From: Alphaproteobacteria bacterium UBA4588
Lineage (GTDB): Bacteria; Pseudomonadota; Alphaproteobacteria; Puniceispirillales; Puniceispirillaceae
DNA length: 19,101 nucleotides
Assembly (NCBI GenBank): GCA_002387605.1
Contig: DGJU01000027.1
Span: 44,739-63,839 of the forward strand
Direction: 5' to 3'
Under the pieces are notes generated by a model that saw only the letters and a list, made by a program, of their open reading frames with translations, was not told the DNA's origin and searched no databases. Within the stretch, counting starts at the first letter, position 1, and every line of letters begins with the position of its first letter. The translations under genes and the position numbers were made by a program. Positions 1 to 7,251 of the stretch are shown piece after piece.

Positions 1-336
1 GGCCAGCATAAATTTGTCTATCTGCTCGATAATGAATATCAGCCAGAACAACGTGATGCGCTTGCCGCTTTTTGTGCTGGCGCTGATATTGTTGCATGGG
101 ACGGCATGTTCACAGATGCAGAACTACCAGCCAAAAAAGGCTGGGGCCATTCCTCAATGGAACAAGCTCTCAGCGTGAAACAAAGTGCCAATATTTCTAC
201 TATGATTATTGCCCATCACAACCCGTCACGCACTGATGAGCAGTTAGACATCCTTGCAGACTCGTTTTCAGCCGAAAACCTACATTTTGCCCAAGATGGG
301 TTAACCTATGATTTCAGAAGCGGTATATTCAAATGA
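1..336 (+). CDS. MBL-fold metallo-hydrolase, C-terminal part (5' end outside window)
   Basis: The reading frame is open from base 1 to a TGA at 334-336 and shows the last 111 residues of a protein that begins upstream. The pattern is that of the C-terminal end of metallo-beta-lactamase-fold hydrolases of the PhnP/phosphodiesterase-like type. A hydrophobic strand ends in WDG (Asp34 of the visible part, where the family has a metal-bridging Asp). It is followed by FTDAELPAKKGWGHSS, which corresponds to the family's 'DAQYT..E...GWGHS' segment. A strand ending in AHHNPSRTDE at 71-80 supplies the final metal-site His. Most of the metal site (HxHxDH) lies outside the window, so activity and substrate cannot be judged. 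The stop overlaps the start of the next gene (ATGA at 333-336), which suggests the two are translated together. The family call is fairly safe; the substrate is unknown. Confidence 0.8.
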   Translation, partial: GQHKFVYLLDNEYQPEQRDALAAFCAGADIVAWDGMFTDAELPAKKGWGHSSMEQALSVKQSANISTMIIAHHNPSRTDEQLDILADSFSAENLHFAQDGLTYDFRSGIFK

Positions 337-686
337 AGGCAACTTCTTATAAACCAGGACAGGTTATTTTTAAAAATGGTGACCCTGCCGATGGTCTTTA
401 TATCGTTAGTGATGGCCAAGTGGGGCTCTATTTTCCAACAAATATGTCAGCCAACCAGCCTGATATTACGCTTGAAAAACCAGCTATTTTCGGCGAAATG
501 GGCGTGATTGATAATCAGCTTAGAATGGCAACAGCCCGCGCGTTTACAGATGTTACGGTCATTTTTGTCTCTCGCAAAGAATTTGAGCAGAGACTAGAAG
601 GCGCCGATATGGTGGTAAGAGGTGTTTTGGGAATTCTGTCTGAACGACTACGTGACATGCAGCGGAAAAAAATCAAAAACAGCTAA
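333..686 (+). CDS. Small stand-alone cyclic nucleotide-binding (CAP_ED) domain protein
   Basis: This 117-residue protein is almost entirely one cNMP-binding beta-roll. The N-terminal part (YKPGQVIFKNGDPADGLYIV, residues 6-25) is the typical 'f..Ge.if..Gd.ad.lyiv' strand pair. FGEMGVIDNQLRMATARA at 53-70 occupies the phosphate-binding cassette, with Glu55 and the Arg64/Thr67/Ala68 region in the usual places. A basic C-terminal helix (RLRDMQRKKIKNS) follows. No helix-turn-helix and no kinase or cyclase domain is present, so it is unlikely to be a Crp-type transcription factor by itself. The start codon overlaps the stop of the preceding MBL-fold gene by 4 nt, so it probably acts as a regulatory subunit or partner of that hydrolase (inference). 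Whether it binds cAMP, cGMP or nothing cannot be told. Its stop overlaps that of the convergent hxlR-type gene. Confidence 0.85.
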   Translation: MKATSYKPGQVIFKNGDPADGLYIVSDGQVGLYFPTNMSANQPDITLEKPAIFGEMGVIDNQLRMATARAFTDVTVIFVSRKEFEQRLEGADMVVRGVLGILSERLRDMQRKKIKNS

Positions 687-1003
687 TCTAATGAGCTATG
701 TTTTTCGCCCCAGACAGCTAATGCTTGCAAAATCGGAGCAAGGTCTTGCGCCTTTGTGGTTGGCAGGTAAATTTTACGGCGTTTATTTGCGTCATCCACG
801 ATAGATTTCAAAAGGCCGTCTGCCTCTAAATTTCTCAATCTATCTGTTAAAATATTAGATGAAATTTTTTCTGGTGAATCGCTGAACTCGTGAAAATGCT
901 TTTTGTTGTGAAATAAAAGGTCACGCAAAATGATAAGAGACCACCTATCACCAAAAACAGCAAGTGAACGAGCAATAGGACAATTACAGTCAGGGTTAGA
1001 CAT
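683..1003 (-). CDS. HxlR-family winged-helix transcriptional regulator
   Basis: A 106-residue single-domain protein of the HxlR (DUF24, MarR-like) family. The N-terminus DCNCPIARSLAVFGDRWSLI (residues 5-24) is the family signature: a conserved Cys (Cys8, with an extra Cys6) just before the first helix and then 'GDRWSLLILRDL'. The winged-helix core follows (FHEF, ISSNILTDRLRNLEADGLL, the wing, then a C-terminal dimer helix around ILQALAVW). Members such as YodB, HypR and QorR sense electrophiles, quinones or oxidants through that N-terminal Cys; a similar thiol-based role here is inference. The gene is divergent from the transporter operon at 1183. The 179-bp space between them holds a strong palindrome overlapping a predicted promoter for this gene, so autoregulation and control of the operon are likely. 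No strong ribosome binding site is visible before the ATG. The stop codon overlaps that of the convergent upstream gene by 4 nt. Confidence 0.9.
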   Translation of the reverse strand: MSNPDCNCPIARSLAVFGDRWSLIILRDLLFHNKKHFHEFSDSPEKISSNILTDRLRNLEADGLLKSIVDDANKRRKIYLPTTKAQDLAPILQALAVWGEKHSSLD

Positions 1004-1034
1004 CTAGCGCTCTTGAAAATTTACCCGTTAAGAA

Positions 1035-1063
1035 TTTTTACTAGTTTGAATTTATACTTGCAA
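1035..1063 (-). promoter_or_regulatory. Predicted sigma70-type promoter of the HxlR-family gene
   Basis: On the minus strand a TTGCAA box (1058-1063) is separated by exactly 17 bp from TAAAAA (1035-1040). Each matches four of six consensus bases. The -35 box lies inside the palindrome core, which would allow repression by the gene's own product. This is a pattern match only. Confidence 0.4.
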
Positions 1064-1083
1064 AACGCAAGTGTTTAAACTAG
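1041..1083. promoter_or_regulatory. Nested palindrome, probable HxlR-type operator
   Basis: The core ACTTGC-AAAAC-GCAAGT (1056-1072) is a perfect 6-bp inverted repeat around a 5-bp centre. It is framed by a second perfect pair, CTAGTTT (1041-1047) and AAACTAG (1077-1083). The element lies in the divergent space between the HxlR-family gene and the RND/MMPL operon and overlaps the predicted -35 of the former. Dimeric HxlR regulators bind dyad sites of about this size, so this is the natural operator; binding is inferred, not shown. Confidence 0.6.
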
Positions 1084-1182
1084 GTCTACGTCTATTCTGT
1101 AATATAGTTAATAGGCAATTGCAAATAACAGTCAGGATGCACACCGTCTATTACAGCTAAAATACGTGTAAAAAGGTAGAAA

Positions 1183-3543
1183 ATGTCTCAGCAAGTTTCC
1201 TCGTCACATAACTCATATGGTGAATTTTTATTGCGGCATCGCTTTGTTGCATTGGTCGTTTTACTACTCGCTACTTTTGGCTGTTCTTTCGGTGCACAAT
1301 TCCTGTATTTTGACAATGATTACAGAGTTTTCTTTGGCAAAGATAACCCACAACTTAAAGCATTTGAGAAGGTCCAACAGACCTATACAAAAATTGATAA
1401 TGTAAATTTTGCTATCGATCCCTTATCTGGATCTGCGAATGACCCGGCGGTGCTTGCCGGCGTTGAAGCGCTAACAGAAATGGCGTGGCAACTCCCCTTC
1501 TCTATCCGCGTTGATAGCTTATCCAACTATCAGCATACCGAAGTTGATGGGGATGACCTGATTGTGCGCGACCTGTATGTAAATGGCCGCGAGCTTAACG
1601 CTAATGAGTTGCAGCTTGTCAATGATATCAGCACAACAGAGCCATCTCTTTCTGGTAAAATTCATGATAGCCAGCACCGCGCTACCTCTGTGAATGTAAC
1701 AATACAGCTTCCCGGAGAAACGGCAGATGAAGTGACAGTTGTTGCAAAGGCCGCGCGCGAGCTTGCTGCAAAGATTGAGGCTGACTATCCGATAAAAATA
1801 CGGCTTAGCGGCGTTATCTTCTTAAATAATGCGTTTATGGAATCCTCTATGCAGGATATGGGAACATTGGTGCCAGCAATGTATCTTGTCATTCTGATTG
1901 TAGCTTATGCGCTGTTACGGTCCATCACTGCTACAATACTTGTTCTTATTGTTATCATTCCGAGCATTACGGTTGCGATGGGTCTTGGTGGCTGGATGGG
2001 CATTGGCCTGACGCCGCCATCAGCTAGTGCGCCCACCATCATTACCACGCTTGCGGTTGCTGATTCCATTCATCTGCTTGTGGTGATGCTGAACCGGATG
2101 AGAGCTGGGTATGATAAACGCGAGAGCCTACTTTATAGTTTGCGGGTTAATGCCAAGCCAATCTTTTTAACCAGCGTTACAACAGCTCTCGGGTTTTTAT
2201 CACTGAATTTTTCGGATTCGCCGCCGTTTCATGATTTGGGTAATATAACAGCTATTGGCGTTATGGCTGCGTGGGTATATGCGGTTGTTCTGCTACCTAT
2301 TTTGATTAGTTTTGTGCCGATTAAGCCGAAGGGTACTTTGCAGAAACTTGATTCCAAGATGAGCGTTATCGGCACCTTTATCGCTGATAAATACAAAGCG
2401 GTTCTTGGCATTAGCGTTGTTGTATCGGCCTGTCTTCTGGCGCTTATACCGTTGAATGAAATCAATGATGATTTTGTTAAATATTTTGATGAATCTGTTG
2501 AATATCGTCAGGATACTGACTGGGTAAGCGCAAATCTTACCGGCGCAAATCTCATTCAGTTCAATCTTCAGTCTGGCGAGGCAAATGGTGTAAGCGAACC
2601 AGCCTTTATCCAGACAGTAGCTGATTTCACAGAATGGGCCTTGAATGAAGAAGTCGTCACCCACGTTCAGTCTATCTCCGATACCTTTAAGCGGCTTAAC
2701 CGTGACTTAAATGAAGGGGATGAGGCCTATTATAGCATTCCTGAGTCACGCGAACTTGCCGCGCAATATCTGTTGCTTTACGAGCTGTCTCTTCCCTTTG
2801 GGCTTGATATGAATAATCAATTAGATATCAGCAAATCATCGACCCAAGTGGTTGTCACCCTTGATGACATGACAACCAATGAGCTTCGGTCCTGGATCGC
2901 CCGCGCAGAAGGCTATCTTGCTGAAACCCATAAGACAAACCTGACGGCTGTTGGACCAACAGTGATGTTCGCCTATATCTCGAAACGTAATATTGAAAGC
3001 ATGCTTATCGGAACGCTTCTGGCTGTGTTCTTAATTAGTGGCGTTATTCTGATTGCGTTGCGTGATGTTCAGCTAGGGCTTATCAGCCTGATACCTAACC
3101 TGTTGCCAGCGGCGCTGGCGTTTGGCGTATGGGGCGCATTGGTTGGGCAGGTTAATATGGCTGTTGCTGTGGTTGCCGGCATGGCGCTCGGCGTTGTAGT
3201 TGATGATAGTGTGCATTTCTTAACAAAATATCAGATCGCCCGCAGAGAGTTGAAACTGTCAGCCCGTGATGCTGTTATTTCAGCCTTTAATGGGGTTGGC
3301 ACCGCTCTGGTTGTTACCACCCTTATTCTTGTGGCAGGATTTGCTATTCTGGCGCAGTCCTCCTTTGGTGTGAACAGCTATATGGCGATGCTCACAGCCA
3401 TTGCCCTTGTGATTGCCTTGATTGCTGACCTTACCTTATTGCCAGCTTTGCTTATCGTTCTAGATAAGGATAAAGCAGTCGAAAATAGCTCAGATACACC
3501 CCCTACCGTGACGGCTTATTCGCAAGCAAAAACAGCGTCTTAA
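1183..3543 (+). CDS. RND/MMPL-family inner-membrane transporter (HAE3-like)
   Basis: A 786-residue RND-superfamily permease with the internal duplication of the family. A first membrane span (about 21-42) is followed by FDNDYRVFFGKDNPQL, typical of the hydrophobe/amphiphile efflux-3 group, and a periplasmic domain (about 43-228). Five spans follow (about 230-378), then span 7 (about 405-424), a second periplasmic domain (about 425-604) and the last five spans (about 606-760). Conserved acidic residues sit in the fourth span of each half: Asp294 in AVADSIHLL and Asp674/Asp675 in VVVDDSVHFL, the expected proton-relay positions. At about 790 residues it is shorter than AcrB-type pumps (about 1,030) and resembles HpnN/MmpL-type lipid or hydrophobe carriers. 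AAGG at 1173-1176 serves as ribosome binding site. It is the first gene of a three-gene operon with a LolA-like and an outer-membrane-type protein. The substrate is unknown; lipid, hopanoid-like molecule, pigment or toxic hydrophobe are all possible. Confidence 0.9.
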   Translation: MSQQVSSSHNSYGEFLLRHRFVALVVLLLATFGCSFGAQFLYFDNDYRVFFGKDNPQLKAFEKVQQTYTKIDNVNFAIDPLSGSANDPAVLAGVEALTEMAWQLPFSIRVDSLSNYQHTEVDGDDLIVRDLYVNGRELNANELQLVNDISTTEPSLSGKIHDSQHRATSVNVTIQLPGETADEVTVVAKAARELAAKIEADYPIKIRLSGVIFLNNAFMESSMQDMGTLVPAMYLVILIVAYALLRSITATILVLIVIIPSITVAMGLGGWMGIGLTPPSASAPTIITTLAVADSIHLLVVMLNRMRAGYDKRESLLYSLRVNAKPIFLTSVTTALGFLSLNFSDSPPFHDLGNITAIGVMAAWVYAVVLLPILISFVPIKPKGTLQKLDSKMSVIGTFIADKYKAVLGISVVVSACLLALIPLNEINDDFVKYFDESVEYRQDTDWVSANLTGANLIQFNLQSGEANGVSEPAFIQTVADFTEWALNEEVVTHVQSISDTFKRLNRDLNEGDEAYYSIPESRELAAQYLLLYELSLPFGLDMNNQLDISKSSTQVVVTLDDMTTNELRSWIARAEGYLAETHKTNLTAVGPTVMFAYISKRNIESMLIGTLLAVFLISGVILIALRDVQLGLISLIPNLLPAALAFGVWGALVGQVNMAVAVVAGMALGVVVDDSVHFLTKYQIARRELKLSARDAVISAFNGVGTALVVTTLILVAGFAILAQSSFGVNSYMAMLTAIALVIALIADLTLLPALLIVLDKDKAVENSSDTPPTVTAYSQAKTAS

Positions 3544-3557
3544 AAGGATATAACACG

Positions 3558-4343
3558 ATGAAATTTACTTCTGTATCGCTTCTTGCGCTGCTGGCTGTCT
3601 CTTCTCTTCCTGCTCTGGCTATTGCCTCTCCTGAAAAGGGGCTTGAAATTGCTATCGCCGCTGATAATCGCGATAAAGGGTTTGGTGATACGACCGCTGA
3701 CATGACAATGACTCTGACCGATAAATATGGCCAGTCGACAAGCCGCGCCATTCGCAACCGCACATTAGAGGGTAATGATGAAGGCGATAAGTCGATTGTC
3801 ATTTTTGACAGCCCGGGAGATGTGCGCGGTACGGCCTTCTTGTCACATACAAAAAAGACAGAAACAGACGATCAGTGGCTTTTTCTGCCTGCTTTAAAGC
3901 GGGTTAAGCGGATTGCCTCATCAAATAAAGCTGGCCCTTTCATGGGGAGCGAATTTGCTTATGAAGACATCTCCAGTCAGGAAGTTGAGAAATACACCTA
4001 TAACTACCTGCGCGATGAAACCGTGAATGGCCTTGACTGTTATGTGATCGAATATGACCCTATTGACCCGAAAAGCGGCTATAAGCGTCAGGTTGTCTGG
4101 ATGGATAAGGCCGAATACAGGCTCCAGAAAATTGATTTCTATGACCGCAAAGACAGCCTTCTTAAAACCCTCATTTATAGCGACTATAATCTGTATCTGG
4201 ACCAGCATTGGCGCGCTGACACCATGGTGATGACCAATCATCAAACAGGAAAATCAACTGAACTTCTGTTTTCAAACTGGACAATGCAGTCTGGCCTTAC
4301 TGAAAACGACTTTCAGAAGAACACGCTTAAACGGATCAGATGA
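3558..4343 (+). CDS. LolA-like periplasmic protein ('outer membrane lipoprotein-sorting protein' family)
   Basis: This 261-residue exported protein has a clear signal peptide (MKF, hydrophobic core LLALLAVSSLPALAIA, cleavage near residue 23). The mature part matches the LolA_like/COG2834 family: SIVIFDSPGDVRGTAFLSH, then DDQWLFLPALKRVKRIASSN, then GPFMGSEFAYEDIS, in the family's order. These proteins adopt the open beta-barrel of LolA/LolB with a hydrophobic cavity and are repeatedly encoded beside MMPL/RND transporters. They are thought to ferry lipid-like cargo through the periplasm, and the name 'lipoprotein-sorting' is by homology only. A good ribosome binding site (AAAGGAT, 3543-3549) starts immediately at the stop of the transporter gene, only 14 bp before this start. 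The end overlaps the next start as ATGA (4340-4343). I infer that it receives cargo from, or delivers it to, the transporter at 1183. Confidence 0.88.
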   Translation: MKFTSVSLLALLAVSSLPALAIASPEKGLEIAIAADNRDKGFGDTTADMTMTLTDKYGQSTSRAIRNRTLEGNDEGDKSIVIFDSPGDVRGTAFLSHTKKTETDDQWLFLPALKRVKRIASSNKAGPFMGSEFAYEDISSQEVEKYTYNYLRDETVNGLDCYVIEYDPIDPKSGYKRQVVWMDKAEYRLQKIDFYDRKDSLLKTLIYSDYNLYLDQHWRADTMVMTNHQTGKSTELLFSNWTMQSGLTENDFQKNTLKRIR

Positions 4344-5494
4344 TAAAAGAATTTTTCATAGGAGCGGTTGCTCTGTCCTGCCTGACAAGCAGCGTGATAG
4401 CAGGCGAAATCAATGCAACCCTTTCGTCGCGCTATGATGTGTTTCCTGAGCATAACAGCGGAACAGATGATAAAAGCCGTTCGGCTGAGGTAAAGGTTGA
4501 AGCTTTTCATGATTTTAATGAGAGCCGTGTTGTAGCAGAGCTTATCGGACGCGCAGATGCTGATGATGCAGGTCGACGCATTATTGAAGCGCGGCAAGCC
4601 TATCTCCGGACCCCGATTGCCGGTATGGAGGCTTTTATCGGTAACCGGCAGGTATTTTGGGGAAATGCTGAAAGCAAAAACGTTGTTGATGTCATTAACC
4701 AGAGTGATGCGGCGGCCGCTCAAGGCTCATCAGCCAAACTAGGAGCGCCCTCCCTCTCACTTGAGCGCTATATGGATAGTGGCGATTTGCAATTATGGTA
4801 TATGAGCGACTTCCGCCAGAGAACGTTTAATGATTCTGATGGCCATCCAAGCAGCGGTATTCCGGTAACATCTGCCAAGTTTGAGAGAGCAGACGCTCAA
4901 GATGCAGATGATTTTGCCGGCCGTTTCGCTGCAGTGTCTGGTGACTGGGACCTTGCGGGCAGTCTGTTCTATGGCACGGCACGTGATCCTATTCTAACCC
5001 CTGTTTCAGGTGGCACTGCCCTTCAAGCTTATTATCCTTTGATGAAATCGATTGGGATTGAAGCACAACATACCGGCGAGAATTTACTGTTTAAATGGGA
5101 AAGCCTGCATGGCACGCAAGCTACAAGCGCGTTTGCGGCCGCTGTGATGGGCATCGAATACAGTTTTTATGGCATTGTTAATGATTTATGGGATTTGGGG
5201 GTCATTGCTGAAATTCAGCATGATGATCGCCCGCAAGCTGCTGCTGATCAGTTTCTTGTTGGCGGGCTTCGTCTTATTCTGAATGATGTTGATGATACAA
5301 CCCTGTTACTGCTGGTCTCAGCTGACAAGGAAGCCGAACAGTCCTTGGTCTCGCTTGAAGCATCGAAACGGCTGAATAGCTGGTCAAGTATAGAGCTATC
5401 ATCTACCTTTTTCTCAAGCCGCACTGCGACAAGCGCCTATGGTCTGCTGGCAGATGATGACAGCCTGTCTGTCACCTATAACGTCTTTTTCTAG
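4340..5494 (+). CDS. Putative outer-membrane beta-barrel partner of the RND/LolA-like pair
   Basis: A 384-residue protein with a signal peptide (about residues 1-22, ending SSVIA before GEIN). After it come alternating polar/hydrophobic beta-strand patterns and a C-terminal aromatic end, SLSVTYNVFF, with the terminal Phe used as an outer-membrane-protein insertion signal. EARQAYLRT and FIGNRQVFWGNAESKNVVDV (about residues 83-119) resemble a segment I associate with uncharacterised barrel proteins encoded next to LolA-like genes. No known enzyme motif is visible. It is translationally coupled to the LolA-like gene by an ATGA overlap, so the operon order is inner membrane, periplasm, outer membrane. 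I infer that it forms the outer-membrane port or acceptor for the cargo. It could instead be a porin-like or structural barrel. The family name is uncertain. Confidence 0.65.
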   Translation: MIKEFFIGAVALSCLTSSVIAGEINATLSSRYDVFPEHNSGTDDKSRSAEVKVEAFHDFNESRVVAELIGRADADDAGRRIIEARQAYLRTPIAGMEAFIGNRQVFWGNAESKNVVDVINQSDAAAAQGSSAKLGAPSLSLERYMDSGDLQLWYMSDFRQRTFNDSDGHPSSGIPVTSAKFERADAQDADDFAGRFAAVSGDWDLAGSLFYGTARDPILTPVSGGTALQAYYPLMKSIGIEAQHTGENLLFKWESLHGTQATSAFAAAVMGIEYSFYGIVNDLWDLGVIAEIQHDDRPQAAADQFLVGGLRLILNDVDDTTLLLLVSADKEAEQSLVSLEASKRLNSWSSIELSSTFFSSRTATSAYGLLADDDSLSVTYNVFF

Positions 5495-5502
5495 CCAACA
5501 GG

Positions 5503-6462
5503 CTAACGGGCGGCGCGTTTACGCTCGCGGTAGAGCGTATAAAGTCCTGATAGGATGATTATAATTGCGCCAATCCATGTCAAATAGTCTGGAAAATCTC
5601 CAAACACAAAATAGCCGTAGAGACTGCCCCAAATCAGGATAGTGTAATGCACTGGCGAGACCACAACAGCCAAGGCAACTTCAAGCGCCTTGATAACCAA
5701 CAACTCACCAAGACCTGCCAGAATTGCCATAATGGCCATCAGAAGAAGATGAAACCCTGAGACTGGCGTTTGCCAGACAAACGGCAACGGGATGAACAGC
5801 ACCATTACAGCGACAAGTGCGGTATAGGCAACTGTTGTTTCAGTTTTATCCGAACCACTCAAATAGCGAGATATTATCTGGCGAAACGCAAACAGAACCG
5901 CGGCCAGAACGGCGAGTAACAGCGCAGGCTCAAATCCATCAAACCCAGGGCGCAAAATAACCAGCGTTCCCAAAAATCCGACAATAACCGCACTCCAGCG
6001 ATGAATACCTACTTTTTCTTTTAACAATAGCGCACTAAACATCGTCACAACAAACGGAGCAACAAAGGTAACAGCGATTGCATCAGCAAGCGGTACATAA
6101 TTTATGGCTGTGATAAATAAGGCTGCAGATAATGCCGCCATAAGACCGCGGGCAAGCTGTAATTTACGATGCTTTGTCTCAAATAACGATGCCCCGCGCA
6201 ACGCCATCATAACAAACACGCCTGCCACCAAACCCAGCTGGCGTGTCCAGACAATCTGAAGCGGATGAAAATCTGTTGTTAAGACTTTTGCAATTGTATC
6301 AACAGCCGAGAAGACAAACATACTCAGCAACATAAGCCCGATACCAACAAGGTTATCACGTGCTGTTGGTTCGATGAGTTTGGATGATGGTTTAAGTGTC
6401 ATGATAGACGGTACCTGTAGCGTAAGCCGAAGCGAAAATGCCTCCGGCTGTATCATGACCAA
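5503..6462 (-). CDS. EamA-family (drug/metabolite transporter superfamily) permease
   Basis: About 300 residues with ten hydrophobic spans in two EamA repeats. The first repeat begins DNLVGIGLMLLSMFVFSAVD and includes LADAIAVTFVAPFVVTMFSALLLKEKVG, the characteristic end-of-repeat helix pair with a Glu-Lys turn. The second repeat shows the matching VVVSPVHYTILIWGSLYGYFVFGDFP. The start is uncertain. The longest version begins with a TTG at 6460-6462, which has AAAGG about 8 bases upstream. ATG codons lie at 6456 and 6402, and the last would give a 299-residue protein with a more usual short N-terminus. The gene lies 161 bp downstream of dgoA on the same strand, so it might carry a sugar acid in or out, but EamA substrates cannot be predicted from sequence. 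Its stop is 8 bp from that of the convergent barrel gene, leaving no room for a separate terminator. Confidence 0.88.
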   Translation of the reverse strand: MVMIQPEAFSLRLTLQVPSIMTLKPSSKLIEPTARDNLVGIGLMLLSMFVFSAVDTIAKVLTTDFHPLQIVWTRQLGLVAGVFVMMALRGASLFETKHRKLQLARGLMAALSAALFITAINYVPLADAIAVTFVAPFVVTMFSALLLKEKVGIHRWSAVIVGFLGTLVILRPGFDGFEPALLLAVLAAVLFAFRQIISRYLSGSDKTETTVAYTALVAVMVLFIPLPFVWQTPVSGFHLLLMAIMAILAGLGELLVIKALEVALAVVVSPVHYTILIWGSLYGYFVFGDFPDYLTWIGAIIIILSGLYTLYRERKRAAR

Positions 6463-6501
6463 GATACCGACCTTTGAGCGATTCTAGTTTGATGAGCATT
6501 C

Positions 6502-6523
6502 TGTTAGACCCATACGCCTAACA
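6502..6523. promoter_or_regulatory. Inverted repeat upstream of the EamA gene, possible operator
   Basis: TGTTAG (6502-6507) and CTAACA (6518-6523) are perfect inverted repeats with a 10-bp centre. They lie about 40 bp upstream of the longest EamA start and 100 bp past the end of dgoA. An 11-bp palindrome, TGACG-A-CGTCA, follows at 6533-6543. Spacing and symmetry suit a dimeric repressor (GntR or LacI type would be expected near sugar-acid genes), but no regulator gene is in the window. Confidence 0.3.
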
Positions 6524-6623
6524 AGAAGAGTATGACGACGTCAAAACTTACATTAAGTCAAAATGATGGTCAGACAAAGCATAGGGTTTGTAAAGCGTTA
6601 AAACATCAGCCCGGCAAACAGCG

Positions 6624-7229
6624 CTATCTCGCCAGCCCGTCATATTCTGCGACTAACTGGCGGGCTACTGCGCCAACATCTGCCGATGACATGCCAGGCT
6701 TATAAAGGCTGGAGCCTATTGCAAAGGCCGTAATACCTGCCTCAGCCCAGACAGATAGCTTACCCGGGCCAACACCGCCAACAGCCGCTAGCTTCACATC
6801 AGCCGGCAGGACAGCACGCAACGCCTTCACGCCGGACGGCCCCACAATATCTGCGGGGAATAGCTTTAGCATGTCAGCCCCTGCTGCAAGTGCGGCAAAC
6901 CCTTCGGTTGGCGTTAAAATGCCCGGACAGGACATCATGCCTAATTGTTTCGTGCGGGCAATCACCTCTGGGTTCATATTAGGAGAGATGACCATATGCG
7001 CGCCTATCTCTGCCAGCATATCAACATCTGCACATGTCAGCACAGTCCCTGCCCCGATACGGGCATCAGCCCCATATTGTTTTACCATCATCTCGATTGT
7101 GCACATCGGATCCGGCGAGTTTAACGGTATTTCAATCTGGCTAATGCCAGCAGACAGGAGCGCGTCACAAACAGCTGCGGCTTCATCAGTCGTTATCCCA
7201 CGCAAAATAGCAATCAGGTGCCTATGCAT
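6624..7229 (-). CDS. dgoA: 2-dehydro-3-deoxy-6-phosphogalactonate aldolase
   Basis: This 201-residue class I aldolase belongs to the KDPG/KDPGal (Eda/DgoA) TIM-barrel family. It splits 2-dehydro-3-deoxy-6-phosphogalactonate into pyruvate and glyceraldehyde 3-phosphate, the last step of the De Ley-Doudoroff galactose/galactonate route. Visible marks are LIAILRGI (Arg10), the catalytic Glu33 in EIPLNSPDP, GAGTVL at 60-64, CPG at 101-103, the Schiff-base Lys122 in LKLFPA, and the phosphate-binding AVGGV at 149-153. The EIPLNSP motif and the overall sequence are closer to E. coli DgoA than to KDPG-specific Eda, which together with the adjacent kinase supports the galactonate assignment. Length is normal (about 205). 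It sits 22 bp downstream of dgoK and should be co-transcribed with it. Some activity on KDPG cannot be excluded. Confidence 0.92.
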   Translation of the reverse strand: MHRHLIAILRGITTDEAAAVCDALLSAGISQIEIPLNSPDPMCTIEMMVKQYGADARIGAGTVLTCADVDMLAEIGAHMVISPNMNPEVIARTKQLGMMSCPGILTPTEGFAALAAGADMLKLFPADIVGPSGVKALRAVLPADVKLAAVGGVGPGKLSVWAEAGITAFAIGSSLYKPGMSSADVGAVARQLVAEYDGLAR

Positions 7230-7251
7230 CTCTTATCTCTTCCGCTAGCCA

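Noticed and set aside
622..804. 60-codon plus-strand frame spanning the junction of the cNMP-domain and HxlR-type genes
   Set aside because: It overlaps two convincing genes and has no motif or ribosome binding site.
2229..2664. Two antisense frames inside the RND transporter gene
   Set aside because: They overlap a long, well-recognised protein and show no domain; they are shadows of its codon pattern.
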